From a virus: a stretch of 28,413 nt of DNA. A program made the translations under genes and the position numbers. Numbering within the stretch: the first letter of the stretch is position 1; each line of letters opens with the position of its first letter. The notes under the pieces are model-generated. The model had not been told where the DNA came from and made no database searches. It saw only the letters and a program-made list of their open reading frames with translations. The stretch lies in IMG/VR virus record IMGVR_UViG_3300043788_000045, positions 1 to 28,413 of that record; one strand, 5' to 3'. This document shows, one piece after another, positions 21,072 to 27,133 of the stretch.

Positions 21072-21341
21072 CTAGGCTACCTCGAAGAGCGGACCAGCGC
21101 AACCGCTGACCACGGTACCGTCGCTCTGGCGGATCAGACGCACCCGGCTGACGTGCGGCACGATGTCGGTGCGGCCACTGGGGAAGTTGAAGCCGCCAGG
21201 CTGGAAGCTGCGGTTCAGCTGTCGCCGGTAGTTCTCAAGCTGCGTGGTGTTCATGAAGCGGTCGCGACCGATGTCGGTGATCTGCACGTTGGCAGTCAGC
21301 GCCAGGCGGTACTTGAAGGCCTTGTTGTCGTTGCGGTTCAT
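21072..21341 (-). CDS. Hypothetical protein, 89 aa
   Basis: The start MNRND at 21341 has AGGGGG seven bases upstream, and the upstream gene's stop overlaps this site. A short strand-rich N-terminus (KAFKYRLALTANVQITDIG) precedes a basic helix (QLENYRRQLNRSFQ) and a beta C-terminus (VSRVRLIRQSDGTVVSG). Function unknown. Confidence 0.6.
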   Translation of the reverse strand: MNRNDNKAFKYRLALTANVQITDIGRDRFMNTTQLENYRRQLNRSFQPGGFNFPSGRTDIVPHVSRVRLIRQSDGTVVSGCAGPLFEVA

Positions 21342-21342
21342 G

Positions 21343-21717
21343 TCACACCCCCTGCGGCACGGCATCAAGATCATTCGGGGGCAGCGTGTTGGCCGCCTGG
21401 CGTGTCACACCCACCCATCGCCGCGCGCTGCCGCCAGCTGCCAGCGTCGAGATGCGCACGCTGAAGAACTGGCCGTCCAGCTCGCCCTCGGTCACGTTGC
21501 ACTTGCGGGCGCGCGGGTTGGCTTCGAAGAACGCCAGCGCTGCCTCGCGAGGCGTGTCGCGGTGACGTTGCGCGTAACCGGTGGCGCTGGCCATGAATGA
21601 TTTCTGTTTGGCAGACGGCGGAGTCCAGACAGTAGCGCCGGTGGCTTTGTCCAGCTCCAGCTTGCCTTTCGTGAACTCGCCACGGGCGTGGCGGGCGAAG
21701 TCTCTTGCGGTAGTCAT
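21343..21717 (-). CDS. Basic hypothetical protein, 124 aa
   Basis: It is the first gene after the promoter at 21747-21775 and has a GAGGAGGG ribosome site. A basic helical N-terminus (TTARDFARHARGEFTKGKL) is followed by SAKQKSFMASATGYAQRH and a beta C-terminus (GQFFSVRISTLAAGG; WVGVTRQAAN). It could be a nucleic-acid-binding or host-takeover protein by position and charge, but that is a guess. The ribosome site sits in a predicted hairpin, so translation may be controlled. Confidence 0.62.
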   Translation of the reverse strand: MTTARDFARHARGEFTKGKLELDKATGATVWTPPSAKQKSFMASATGYAQRHRDTPREAALAFFEANPRARKCNVTEGELDGQFFSVRISTLAAGGSARRWVGVTRQAANTLPPNDLDAVPQGV

Positions 21718-21750
21718 TTTCAGTCCCTCCTCAGGGTTGAGGCCTGAAAA
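21717..21750 (-). promoter_or_regulatory. Leader hairpin over the ribosome binding site
   Basis: In the mRNA the arms TTTTCAG and CTGAAAA enclose an inner stem CCTCA/TGAGG. The outer arm ends at the A of the start codon, and the GAGGAGGG site lies within the fold. Melting or protein binding would be needed for efficient initiation. The fold is seen by eye; its stability was not calculated. Confidence 0.5.
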
Positions 21751-21775
21751 TACACCTGATACTGTAGGCTGTCAA
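21747..21775 (-). promoter_or_regulatory. Sigma70-like promoter
   Basis: Minus strand TTGACA (21775-21770), 17-base spacer, then TATTTT (21752-21747). It begins right after the terminator at 21780-21805. Fifteen bases around the -35 (AGGCTGTCAACAAGA as read on the plus strand) are identical to the promoter at 27046-27074. Confidence 0.72.
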
Positions 21776-21779
21776 CAAG

Positions 21780-21805
21780 AAAAAGGCCCGGGGGTCTCCC
21801 GGGCC
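21780..21805 (-). terminator. Strong intrinsic terminator
   Basis: Minus-strand stem GGCCCGGG and CCCGGGCC with a five-base loop, followed by TTTTTC. It lies five bases after the stop of the 21810 gene and is the strongest terminator seen in the window. Confidence 0.85.
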
Positions 21806-21809
21806 AGTG

Positions 21810-22022
21810 TCATGCCGTCATCTTGAACCTCATCGCCTCGCCGCCTTCGGGCCACTCGTACGACAGCGTCACGTCAGCGTGTACCAGCACCTCTTCTTTT
21901 TGGACACTGAAGGCGATCACGGTGAATTCCTTCTTGCCGGACCTGCCAGCGTTGCGCTTGCAGTTCTTCAGTGCGTCGGCCAGCGTGTCGGCCTTACCCC
22001 ACGCGCCCTCTGTTGCTAGAAG
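21810..22022 (-). CDS. Small protein without a proper start codon, up to 70 aa
   Basis: An open frame between a TGA at 22023-22025 and a TGA at 21810 encodes a convincing small phage protein. It has EGAWGKADTLADALKNCKRN, then KKEFTVIAFSVQKEEVLVHA and VTLSYEWPEGGEAM. The GxWGkadTl.eAl pattern is familiar from small phage proteins. No ATG, GTG or TTG exists before that motif in this frame. A TTG with ten codons sits in another frame just upstream. A one-base change or assembly error at the 5' end, or a non-canonical start, must be assumed. Confidence 0.5.
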   Translation of the reverse strand, partial: LLATEGAWGKADTLADALKNCKRNAGRSGKKEFTVIAFSVQKEEVLVHADVTLSYEWPEGGEAMRFKMTA

Positions 22023-22029
22023 TCAACAC

Positions 22030-22078
22030 CCAGGTTCTGGCCTGGTTGGGCCTCAGCTGGCGCCAGGTCGCGCCCTGG
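22030..22078 (-). repeat. Two tandem hairpins with identical stems
   Basis: CCAGG-N6-CCTGG occurs twice (22078-22063 and 22045-22030), 17 bases apart, in the gap between the capsid terminator and the start-less ORF. Loops differ (GCGCGA and CCAGAA). They could be RNA or protein binding sites. Confidence 0.5.
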
Positions 22079-22083
22079 TTCCA

Positions 22084-22111
22084 AAATGCAGAAGGCCCCC
22101 GAAGGGGCCCT
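22084..22111 (-). terminator. Terminator-like hairpin after the major capsid gene
   Basis: Minus-strand stem GGCCCC and GGGGCC with a TTCG loop, about 24 bases after the capsid stop. The following TTCTGCATTTT is only partly U-rich, so readthrough is likely. Confidence 0.65.
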
Positions 22112-22132
22112 CTGTCGCACTCCGCGGTGGCC

Positions 22133-23038
22133 TTAGATGCCGCCGGCAAAGATGCCGCGCCAGTTGCTCCAGCCCGTGCTGTAGCGCTCGCGACCCTTGT
22201 ACCGCATGTTGCCGGTCTCGAAGTGACCTTCCATGCCGCGCTTGATCTTGACGCGCACCATGTGCTTGAGACCGTTCTGGCAGTCCGTACGCAGGAACCA
22301 CTGCTCGGGGTCCGTCAGGTACGGGGTGGCCATGTAGCCTTCCGGGATCGAGCCGTCGTGACGCATGGCGTTCACGTCGTTGTCGCCGGTACCCGGTCGG
22401 TACGGGGAGTCCAGTAGCCGGGTCGCCACGAAGCGCAGGGCGTTCGGGATGATCAGCTTCTTGACCATGATGTTGATGAACTTGCCGCGGTCGTCCGTCC
22501 AGTTGCTGATCTGGATGATCGAGTCCTCCAGAGCATCCTCGGACAGGTCCGACGGGACCGCCAGGGTGTTGGACAGCACACCACCGCCGTACAGCGGGTG
22601 GTTCGCGTTCACCAGGGACACGCCGTCGCCGCCGACGTACGAGCTGGAGGTCGCGTTGTTGTACACGGCCGCCACGTTGACTTCCTTGGTCTCCTGGAAG
22701 CTGGCAGCCAGCGCCTTGGAGTAGCGCGCGCCCAGCGAACCATACAGACCGTCTTCCTCGGCCTCTTCGGTGATGTCGAAGGCCAGGGCGTAGGTCTTGT
22801 GGTTGTAGCGCGCAACCCATGCGTCGCTGGCGTTGTCGTAATCGACTGCTCCGCCTTCGTTCTTCACCGGGACCAGGCCGAAGTCGGTGTTGAACACCTC
22901 TTCCTCGAACGCCTTCTCGGAGTTTTCCAAGTCGACCATCTGACGCCACAGCTCGGGATACCGACGGTATTCCTTGCCGAAGACGGCATTGAGCCCCATC
23001 TGAAGCTCTTTGTAATGTGCAGCACGAGTGATTGTCAT
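22133..23038 (-). CDS. Major capsid protein, Mu gpT-like HK97 fold, 301 aa
   Basis: A strong GAAGAGAGAAA ribosome site precedes the ATG. The layout matches the Mu gpT-type coat group: N-terminal helix (HYKELQMGLNAVFGKEYR), acidic region (ITEEAEEDGLYG), NANHPLYGGGV turn, KLIIPNALRFVATRLL, GDNDVNAMRHDG, and the C-terminal strands YLTDPEQWFLRTDCQNGL and RERYSTGWSNWRGIFAGGI. It lacks a long N-terminal scaffolding domain, consistent with a separate scaffold gene upstream (25615-26610). It forms the icosahedral shell. The neighbours are the 218-residue capsid-associated protein upstream and a terminator downstream, so it is the end of the head operon. Confidence 0.85.
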   Translation of the reverse strand: MTITRAAHYKELQMGLNAVFGKEYRRYPELWRQMVDLENSEKAFEEEVFNTDFGLVPVKNEGGAVDYDNASDAWVARYNHKTYALAFDITEEAEEDGLYGSLGARYSKALAASFQETKEVNVAAVYNNATSSSYVGGDGVSLVNANHPLYGGGVLSNTLAVPSDLSEDALEDSIIQISNWTDDRGKFINIMVKKLIIPNALRFVATRLLDSPYRPGTGDNDVNAMRHDGSIPEGYMATPYLTDPEQWFLRTDCQNGLKHMVRVKIKRGMEGHFETGNMRYKGRERYSTGWSNWRGIFAGGI

Positions 23039-23069
23039 TGCTTTTCTCTCTTCTCAGACCGATCCGCTA

Positions 23070-23726
23070 TTACGGATTCTTGTAGGTCTCGTACTTGTTG
23101 CGATGCTGGACCAGGAGGACTTCGGCAACCGCGTAGGCGCCGTACACGTTCTGCTGCCCGTTGCGTGGCTTCTTGCTCAGGCCAAGGATCTTCAGCTGGT
23201 TGGTGGCCGTGGACACCGTCGTGCCGCCCGGGCTGGTCGCGAAGGCCGTCGACTTGCCGTTGGCATCGTACGTGGTCGGGGCATCCAGCTGGGCGTAGGT
23301 GCCGACCTGTGCCGGGGTGAAGCCGGTCACGTCGAACTGCACTTCGTAGACGATGTCCGCGCTGTCGGACACCAGCACGTCATACGCGCCCTGCGCGCTG
23401 AAGGTCGTCTGCGACGCCGGCCAGTAGGGGCGGAAGAAGATGCTGCCGTCCGTCAGATTCCAGGTTGCACCCAGGAACACGCCGAGCACCGGCGTCGAAT
23501 TCACGACGGAACCGGACAGGGCCGCCTTGTTGATGTTCAGGCCGGGATCGAAAGCCGCGGGACCGGTGTAGGTCGAACCGGCTGGATTCAGTATGACCAG
23601 GTCGCCGGTACCGATGGCAGTCGCATACGAGTCGGCGATGGTGTAGCCGCCAATCGAAGGGGCGTAGGGACGGCCGTCGAGATATCGAACCGGACGAAGG
23701 CCAAAGGGCGCATTCGGATTGCTCAT
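23070..23726 (-). CDS. Capsid-associated (decoration/minor head-type) protein, 218 aa
   Basis: The start MSNPNAPFGLRPVRYLDGRP is a signature of phage virion proteins found beside coat genes. Later motifs are YTIADSYAT, GDLVILNPAG, PVLGVFLGATWN, FFRPYWPASQT and LGLSKKPRNGQ. The beta-rich composition and position just before the major capsid gene suggest a cement or decoration protein; a direct structural role is inferred. A GGAGAAAG ribosome site and two leader hairpins precede it, as expected for a highly expressed late gene. Confidence 0.75.
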   Translation of the reverse strand: MSNPNAPFGLRPVRYLDGRPYAPSIGGYTIADSYATAIGTGDLVILNPAGSTYTGPAAFDPGLNINKAALSGSVVNSTPVLGVFLGATWNLTDGSIFFRPYWPASQTTFSAQGAYDVLVSDSADIVYEVQFDVTGFTPAQVGTYAQLDAPTTYDANGKSTAFATSPGGTTVSTATNQLKILGLSKKPRNGQQNVYGAYAVAEVLLVQHRNKYETYKNP

Positions 23727-23736
23727 GCTTCTTTCT

Positions 23737-23808
23737 CCGCCGATCTATGTCGGCTTCAGCTGCCCGTCGTTGCGCGGGCTTACTCAATCAGTGCGGCGAA
23801 CTATAGCA
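23737..23808 (-). promoter_or_regulatory. Promoter candidate and leader hairpins of the capsid pair
   Basis: TGCTATAGT (23808-23800) is an extended -10 box without a clear -35. In the leader two stem-loops follow: GCCCG/CGGGC (23779-23762) and GCCGA/TCGGC (23752-23737), the second ending 20 bases before the start codon. They may stabilise the mRNA of the highly expressed capsid genes. Confidence 0.45.
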
Positions 23809-23813
23809 TAGGT

Positions 23814-24170
23814 TTAAAACACACCCCTTTTCAGGTAGTCGACCGCCTTGAGAATTCCCTCAAGGCAGTCTCCCAGCAGCGAGATTCCATGGTTGCATCT
23901 GCGGCATATCCATCCGCGAAAAGCGCCGGTCTTGTGATCATGGTCTATAACCAGCGCGTACTGCGATGGCTGCCCACATAGCTCGCACAGCTCGGGACAG
24001 GGGCGAGTGGCTTCTGGTACGCCAAGTTTCTTGCGCCACCAAAGCTTTGAACGCTCATTAGCGACGGCCCGGTCCACCACATGACGACGCGGCCGATGGG
24101 GCTCTTTGTGCCCAACCTTCAGGATGCAACGCACCTTGCTGTTGCGGCAGATGTGCTGGCATCGATTCAT
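23814..24170 (-). CDS. Endonuclease VII-family recombination nuclease, 118 aa
   Basis: The ATG at 24170 forms TGATG with the stop of the microprotein, so this start is preferred over a longer frame. The C-terminal domain matches T4 endonuclease VII. Zinc ligands are C62-x2-C65 and C89-x2-C92, the catalytic DH is in IDHDHKTG (D76, H77), and N93 follows the last Cys (CRRCNHGISLLGD). It ends with YLKRG. This family resolves Holliday junctions and branches before packaging. The N-terminus has a separate motif C15-x-L-x2-G-H-x3-H. T4 gp49 is longer (157 residues), so this is a compact form. Located in the head module, between capsid-type genes. Confidence 0.82.
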   Translation of the reverse strand: MNRCQHICRNSKVRCILKVGHKEPHRPRRHVVDRAVANERSKLWWRKKLGVPEATRPCPELCELCGQPSQYALVIDHDHKTGAFRGWICRRCNHGISLLGDCLEGILKAVDYLKRGVF

Positions 24171-24277
24171 CAGTGATACCAGGTCCAGATCATGTGGACA
24201 TCGATGGCGATGTTGATCACCACCAAAGCGATGAAACCCCACAGCAGCCCCTCGACGATGTTCAGTATCCACTTCAT
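24170..24277 (-). CDS. Membrane microprotein, 35 aa
   Basis: The ATG overlaps the upstream TGA (ATGA) and its own TGA overlaps the endonuclease start (TGATG). A GAGG site lies eight bases upstream. The peptide is one hydrophobic helix (WILNIVEGLLWGFIALVVIN) with an aromatic C-terminus (HMIWTWYH). The double overlap supports real translation. Function unknown. Confidence 0.6.
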   Translation of the reverse strand: MKWILNIVEGLLWGFIALVVINIAIDVHMIWTWYH

Positions 24278-24774
24278 GGTGTGATCCTCGGAAGCCTTAG
24301 GAATGCGGTAACCGGCGCGCGGTGCCGGCGGTCCTTGCAACGACGCAGCTCCACGCTGGCACGCTCGCGATCCTCGTGAGTCAGTAGCTTATCGACGATG
24401 CCCCAGTCACTGCGGCGGATCTTGCCATCCAGGCGCAGCAACCAGCTCTTCTCGACGCTTTCGATGTTCTTGAGCACCACCTGGAGCATCGAGCGCTTGA
24501 CGGTCCTGCGTCTCTTGCGCGCATATTCGATGCGCTGCCGCTGGTTGGCGTAGTAGAAGCGGGCGTCGCGCGCGACCTGGACGGCCTTGCGCTCTGCTGC
24601 GGATCGCCGGTGCTGCCCGCGATGCCCGGCAGGCAACGCGCAGACGCAACTAGCGACGCTGAAGATTCGCCCGCAGGTCTCGGATTGCACTGATGTGCGC
24701 CTTGATGACTGCTCGGACTGCCGGCTGCGAACGCAGCGGCCACCATTCAGAAACGCGCCGCTCGTGGGCACCAA
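24274..24774 (-). CDS. Basic hypothetical protein with C-x-L-x2-G-H-x3-H motif, up to 166 aa
   Basis: The stop is in an ATGA overlap with the microprotein, which fixes the frame. Near residue 45 it has CALPAGHRGQH, the same C-x-L-x2-G-H-x3-H pattern as the endonuclease VII protein. A very basic helix follows (ARFYYANQRQRIEYARKRRR), then LDGKIRRSDWGIVDKLL. The start is uncertain: the TTG or GTG at 24774-24771 lacks a proper ribosome site, and the first 125 bases overlap the 62-residue frame at 24650-24838. The basic charge suggests nucleic-acid binding; the motif may hold zinc. No named family. Confidence 0.55.
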   Translation of the reverse strand: MVPTSGAFLNGGRCVRSRQSEQSSRRTSVQSETCGRIFSVASCVCALPAGHRGQHRRSAAERKAVQVARDARFYYANQRQRIEYARKRRRTVKRSMLQVVLKNIESVEKSWLLRLDGKIRRSDWGIVDKLLTHEDRERASVELRRCKDRRHRAPVTAFLRLPRITP

Positions 24775-24838
24775 TCCTAGCCGGCAGATGTCGGTTGTTC
24801 AGTGCGCATGCTACGGTTTTTGATAGGTTCCTGAACAT
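24650..24838 (-). CDS. Small basic hypothetical protein, 62 aa
   Basis: This ATG frame starts 32 bases after the stop of the 243-residue gene. It reads MFRNLSKTVACALNNRHLPA, with WWPLRSQPAVRAVIKAHISA and DLRANLQRR at the end, a plausible amphipathic small protein. No strong ribosome site is present; TACAAT upstream could be a -10. It overlaps the next frame by 125 bases. One of the two may be mis-started. Function unknown. Confidence 0.48.
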   Translation of the reverse strand: MFRNLSKTVACALNNRHLPARIGAHERRVSEWWPLRSQPAVRAVIKAHISAIRDLRANLQRR

Positions 24839-24870
24839 GCCGGTATTGTAGCCCCGGCTGGCGATGAAGT

Positions 24871-25602
24871 CTACTCTTCGGCGGGACGCGGCGTACGACG
24901 ACCGCGGCTGAAGCTGTCCTTGTTGGTCTGGTAGATCGGCAGGTTCGGATCCTCGGCGGCCCGGAACTTGTTGTGTGCCGACTTGAACTGACGAGCCTGG
25001 CGCTCGCGGAAGTACTCCTGGCGCTTCTTCCACAGCTCGCGCGGCATCTTGCACAGGATCAGGCTGCCCACGGCAACCGTGTCGCCGAACTTCGTCTTGG
25101 CGGTCTCCGGCGGAATGTAATCATCCGGGACCTCGCTGATCAGGTACGGCACCCAGCCCTCGCGGAACTTTCGACTGATGTTCCTGGTGTCTTCCTTGTC
25201 GCCGATCTTGTAGCGGATCCAGCGCAGCACCATGCCGCGGGGAGCCGGGGGTGCATCAAGGGCGGTTGCCGGCACGTAGGCCACCGGGTTCTCGCGCTTG
25301 GGTTGCTGGTTGCGGCCAGCCACCTTGGCCGGCGTGTCGTGGCGGCGCTGCGGGCGCTGCGTGTCTTCCACGTTGCGGCGCTGCGGGCGTGCGGCCTGCT
25401 GAGCGCGGCGGTTCTCGTCCTCGGCGTTGCGCGCCATCTCGCGCACGGTGCGCGTGGTCAGCTCGACGTTCTCGAAGCTCTCGGGGATGTCCTGAAGGCC
25501 GTCCTCGTCTTCGTCCTCGACGCCTTCGATCCCATCAAGGGCATCGTCCTCGTTGAAGCCCGGATCGTTCAGGTCTTCGTTCTGCGGAATTACGCGGGGC
25601 AT
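24871..25602 (-). CDS. Virion-type protein of the head module, 243 aa
   Basis: The start follows AAGGA nine bases upstream. Residues 1-50 are acidic (DDALDGIEGVEDEDEDGLQD), 60-110 are Arg/Gln-rich linker, and the C-terminal domain has GMVLRWIRYKIGDKEDTRNI, REGWVPYLISEVPDDYIPPE and GSLILCKMPRELWKKRQEYF. The lRWiR.....D..Ni....r.Gw and LiLckmP.e patterns occur in proteins of unknown function in phage head operons. It stands between the scaffold and capsid genes, so it is probably an internal or accessory head protein. Function not known. Confidence 0.65.
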   Translation of the reverse strand: MPRVIPQNEDLNDPGFNEDDALDGIEGVEDEDEDGLQDIPESFENVELTTRTVREMARNAEDENRRAQQAARPQRRNVEDTQRPQRRHDTPAKVAGRNQQPKRENPVAYVPATALDAPPAPRGMVLRWIRYKIGDKEDTRNISRKFREGWVPYLISEVPDDYIPPETAKTKFGDTVAVGSLILCKMPRELWKKRQEYFRERQARQFKSAHNKFRAAEDPNLPIYQTNKDSFSRGRRTPRPAEE

Positions 25603-25614
25603 AGTCTATTTTCC

Positions 25615-26610
25615 TTACAGGTTCTCGCGCACAAAGGTCTTGCGGTCTTCAGGGTCGGTCGGATCAAGGCCAACTTTGCGCATGATCCCTTCCTGGCGCC
25701 GGCTCAGCACGTGTGCCTTACCCTTGCGCTGGAACGTCGCTGCAGGGCGCTGGCGATTGCCATCACGATTGGAGCCACCGTCCGCGTCCGGGCCGCTGGC
25801 GGGGTGCTGCTGGCGACGCGGGGGCGTCTTGCCGTACTCCTCCGGGTAGCGCTCTTTCACGCGCTTGTCCAGCTCGGCGAAGTAGCGGTCTGTGTTGCGG
25901 TTGTAACCCTCACCGGCAAGTGAGCGGTCAATGGCCGCCACGTAGGAACTGAACACCGGGTCGGTATTGAACCGTTGGTGCTTGCGCTTCCACTGCGCTG
26001 CCAGGCGCTGATACCGCTCGACGGGGCCCCCGGCATCGGTAGCACCCTTGGATGCCTCGGCCAGGGCCTCGGCCTTCTTGACATCGGCCTTGATGTCCGC
26101 CAGCTCTTCCGTCAGACGCGCCTGCGCATCGCTGTCGCCGGCCTCAATGGCCACCTTCAGCTTCGCACGGACATCGCTCAGTTTGGCCTCGGCGTCCTTC
26201 TTGGCCTTCTCGACATCGCCGCCTGACTTCAGCTTCTGCAGCTCGGCGCCCATCCGCTGATTGGAATTGGCCAGCTCAGCGTTCTCGTCGCGCACTTCGG
26301 CGATCTGCCGCTCGGCGCGCTTGAGCCGCTTCAGGAATGCGTCGCGGGGATTGCCCTTGGGGGCCTGACGCTGCTGACGGGATTCGCGCCGCGGTTCCGG
26401 CTCGTCGTCCTGGTCGTCATCGTCTTCGTTTTGATCTTCGTCGTGGTCTTCCAGATCGTCTTGATCTTCGTCTTCGACTTCGGAGAGGTTGCTGTCGCGG
26501 CCCTCGATCTCGTCGTCTTCGTTGTTGTCCACGTCGTTGGGGTCGACCTCGGTCATTACGACTTCAAGGTCATCATCGCGGTCGTTACCGCGGGAGGCTT
26601 GTTTTGGCAT
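25615..26610 (-). CDS. Capsid scaffolding-type protein, 331 aa
   Basis: The start MPKQASRGND at 26610 is chosen because an AAGAAGAG site precedes it; a longer frame upstream has no such site. Layout: a very acidic N-terminal third (DDLEDHDEDQNEDDDDQDDE), a long coiled-coil-like helix (residues of about 100-205, with LKRAERQIAEVRDENAEL), and a basic C-terminal third with KRKHQRFNTDPVFSSYV and a Gly/Arg/Gln linker. Acidic head, helical rod and basic capsid-binding tail are typical of phage scaffolds. It directs coat assembly and leaves the prohead. No protease domain is seen. A terminator and an extended -10 box lie directly upstream. Confidence 0.75.
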   Translation of the reverse strand: MPKQASRGNDRDDDLEVVMTEVDPNDVDNNEDDEIEGRDSNLSEVEDEDQDDLEDHDEDQNEDDDDQDDEPEPRRESRQQRQAPKGNPRDAFLKRLKRAERQIAEVRDENAELANSNQRMGAELQKLKSGGDVEKAKKDAEAKLSDVRAKLKVAIEAGDSDAQARLTEELADIKADVKKAEALAEASKGATDAGGPVERYQRLAAQWKRKHQRFNTDPVFSSYVAAIDRSLAGEGYNRNTDRYFAELDKRVKERYPEEYGKTPPRRQQHPASGPDADGGSNRDGNRQRPAATFQRKGKAHVLSRRQEGIMRKVGLDPTDPEDRKTFVRENL

Positions 26611-26665
26611 ACACCAGCTCTTCTTGTGCTGTGGGCGCGTAGGAAAATTCACAACGCGAGCCGCA

Positions 26666-26674
26666 AGTATACCA
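26666..26674 (-). promoter_or_regulatory. Extended -10 promoter candidate before the scaffold gene
   Basis: TGGTATACT on the minus strand is an extended -10 (TGn plus TATACT) right after the U-run of the terminator at 26680-26726. There is no -35 match. It lies 55 bases before the scaffold start and would open the head operon. Confidence 0.5.
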
Positions 26675-26679
26675 GACAT

Positions 26680-26726
26680 AAAAAAGGGCCCACTTGGGGC
26701 CCAGCAGGCAGTCCTCCACAGGACTG
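26680..26726 (-). terminator. Double-hairpin terminator
   Basis: First hairpin CAGTCC/GGACTG (26726-26709), second GGGCCC/GGGCCC (26702-26686), followed by six T. The first hairpin begins directly after the stop of the 98-residue gene. The second is a strong intrinsic terminator. Confidence 0.82.
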
Positions 26727-27023
26727 TTAGGCAGCTGTCCGATCCAGTTCGTCAGCTTCGATGTCCATCTCCGCGGCACGCGCATCATCATCGTTCTGCG
26801 CGTCGCGGCCGGCGCGATCAGCCACCGGCACGATCTCGTAGATCTCTGCGATCAGTACGCCGCCAGAAGCGTGGATGAAAGTCTCACCGCCCTCGGCGCG
26901 GCGGTGGCCGCCTTCCGTGATGGTGTCGGCGAGCAGGCGCTGCCACTCGGCGCGAGTCTGCTCGATCTGACGGTACGGCGCGTAGATGGCGCCATGGATC
27001 TTTCGGTCGTTGCGTTTGCTCAT
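26727..27023 (-). CDS. Acidic hypothetical protein, 98 aa
   Basis: A strong AGGAGG site stands before the ATG. The N-terminus is basic (SKRNDRKIHGAIYAPYRQIE), followed by a beta/helix part (GGETFIHASGGVLIAEIYEI) and an acidic end (DIEADELD). It is a monocistronic unit with its own promoter (27046-27074) and terminator. Stand-alone control suggests a regulated accessory or early function, but no domain is recognised. Confidence 0.62.
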   Translation of the reverse strand: MSKRNDRKIHGAIYAPYRQIEQTRAEWQRLLADTITEGGHRRAEGGETFIHASGGVLIAEIYEIVPVADRAGRDAQNDDDARAAEMDIEADELDRTAA

Positions 27024-27074
27024 GGAACCTCCTCAGGTTGCGCTCAGTCTAGCAAAGTACTTGGAGGCTGTCAA
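27024..27074 (-). promoter_or_regulatory. Sigma70-like promoter and leader stem over the ribosome site
   Basis: TTGACA (27074-27069), 17-base spacer, TAGACT (27051-27046). In the leader AACCT-GAGG-AGGTT forms a five-base stem that includes the AGGAGG ribosome site. The -35 region shares 15 identical bases with the promoter at 21747-21775. Confidence 0.75.
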
Positions 27075-27102
27075 CAAGAGAAAGGGGCCCGAAGGCCCCT
27101 GT
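27074..27102 (-). terminator. Intrinsic terminator after the DUF932 gene
   Basis: Minus-strand stem GGGGCC and GGCCCC with a TTCG loop, followed by TTTCTC. The next promoter begins at the end of the T-rich run, so terminator and promoter are fused back to back. Confidence 0.8.
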
Positions 27103-27133
27103 TGGTGGGTGCCGCTGTCGCGGCGGTAGGATT

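Noticed and set aside
23028-23981. 317-codon plus-strand ORF across the capsid pair
   Set aside because: It is antisense to the 218-residue capsid-associated gene and the endonuclease; composition reflects the GC-rich opposite strand.
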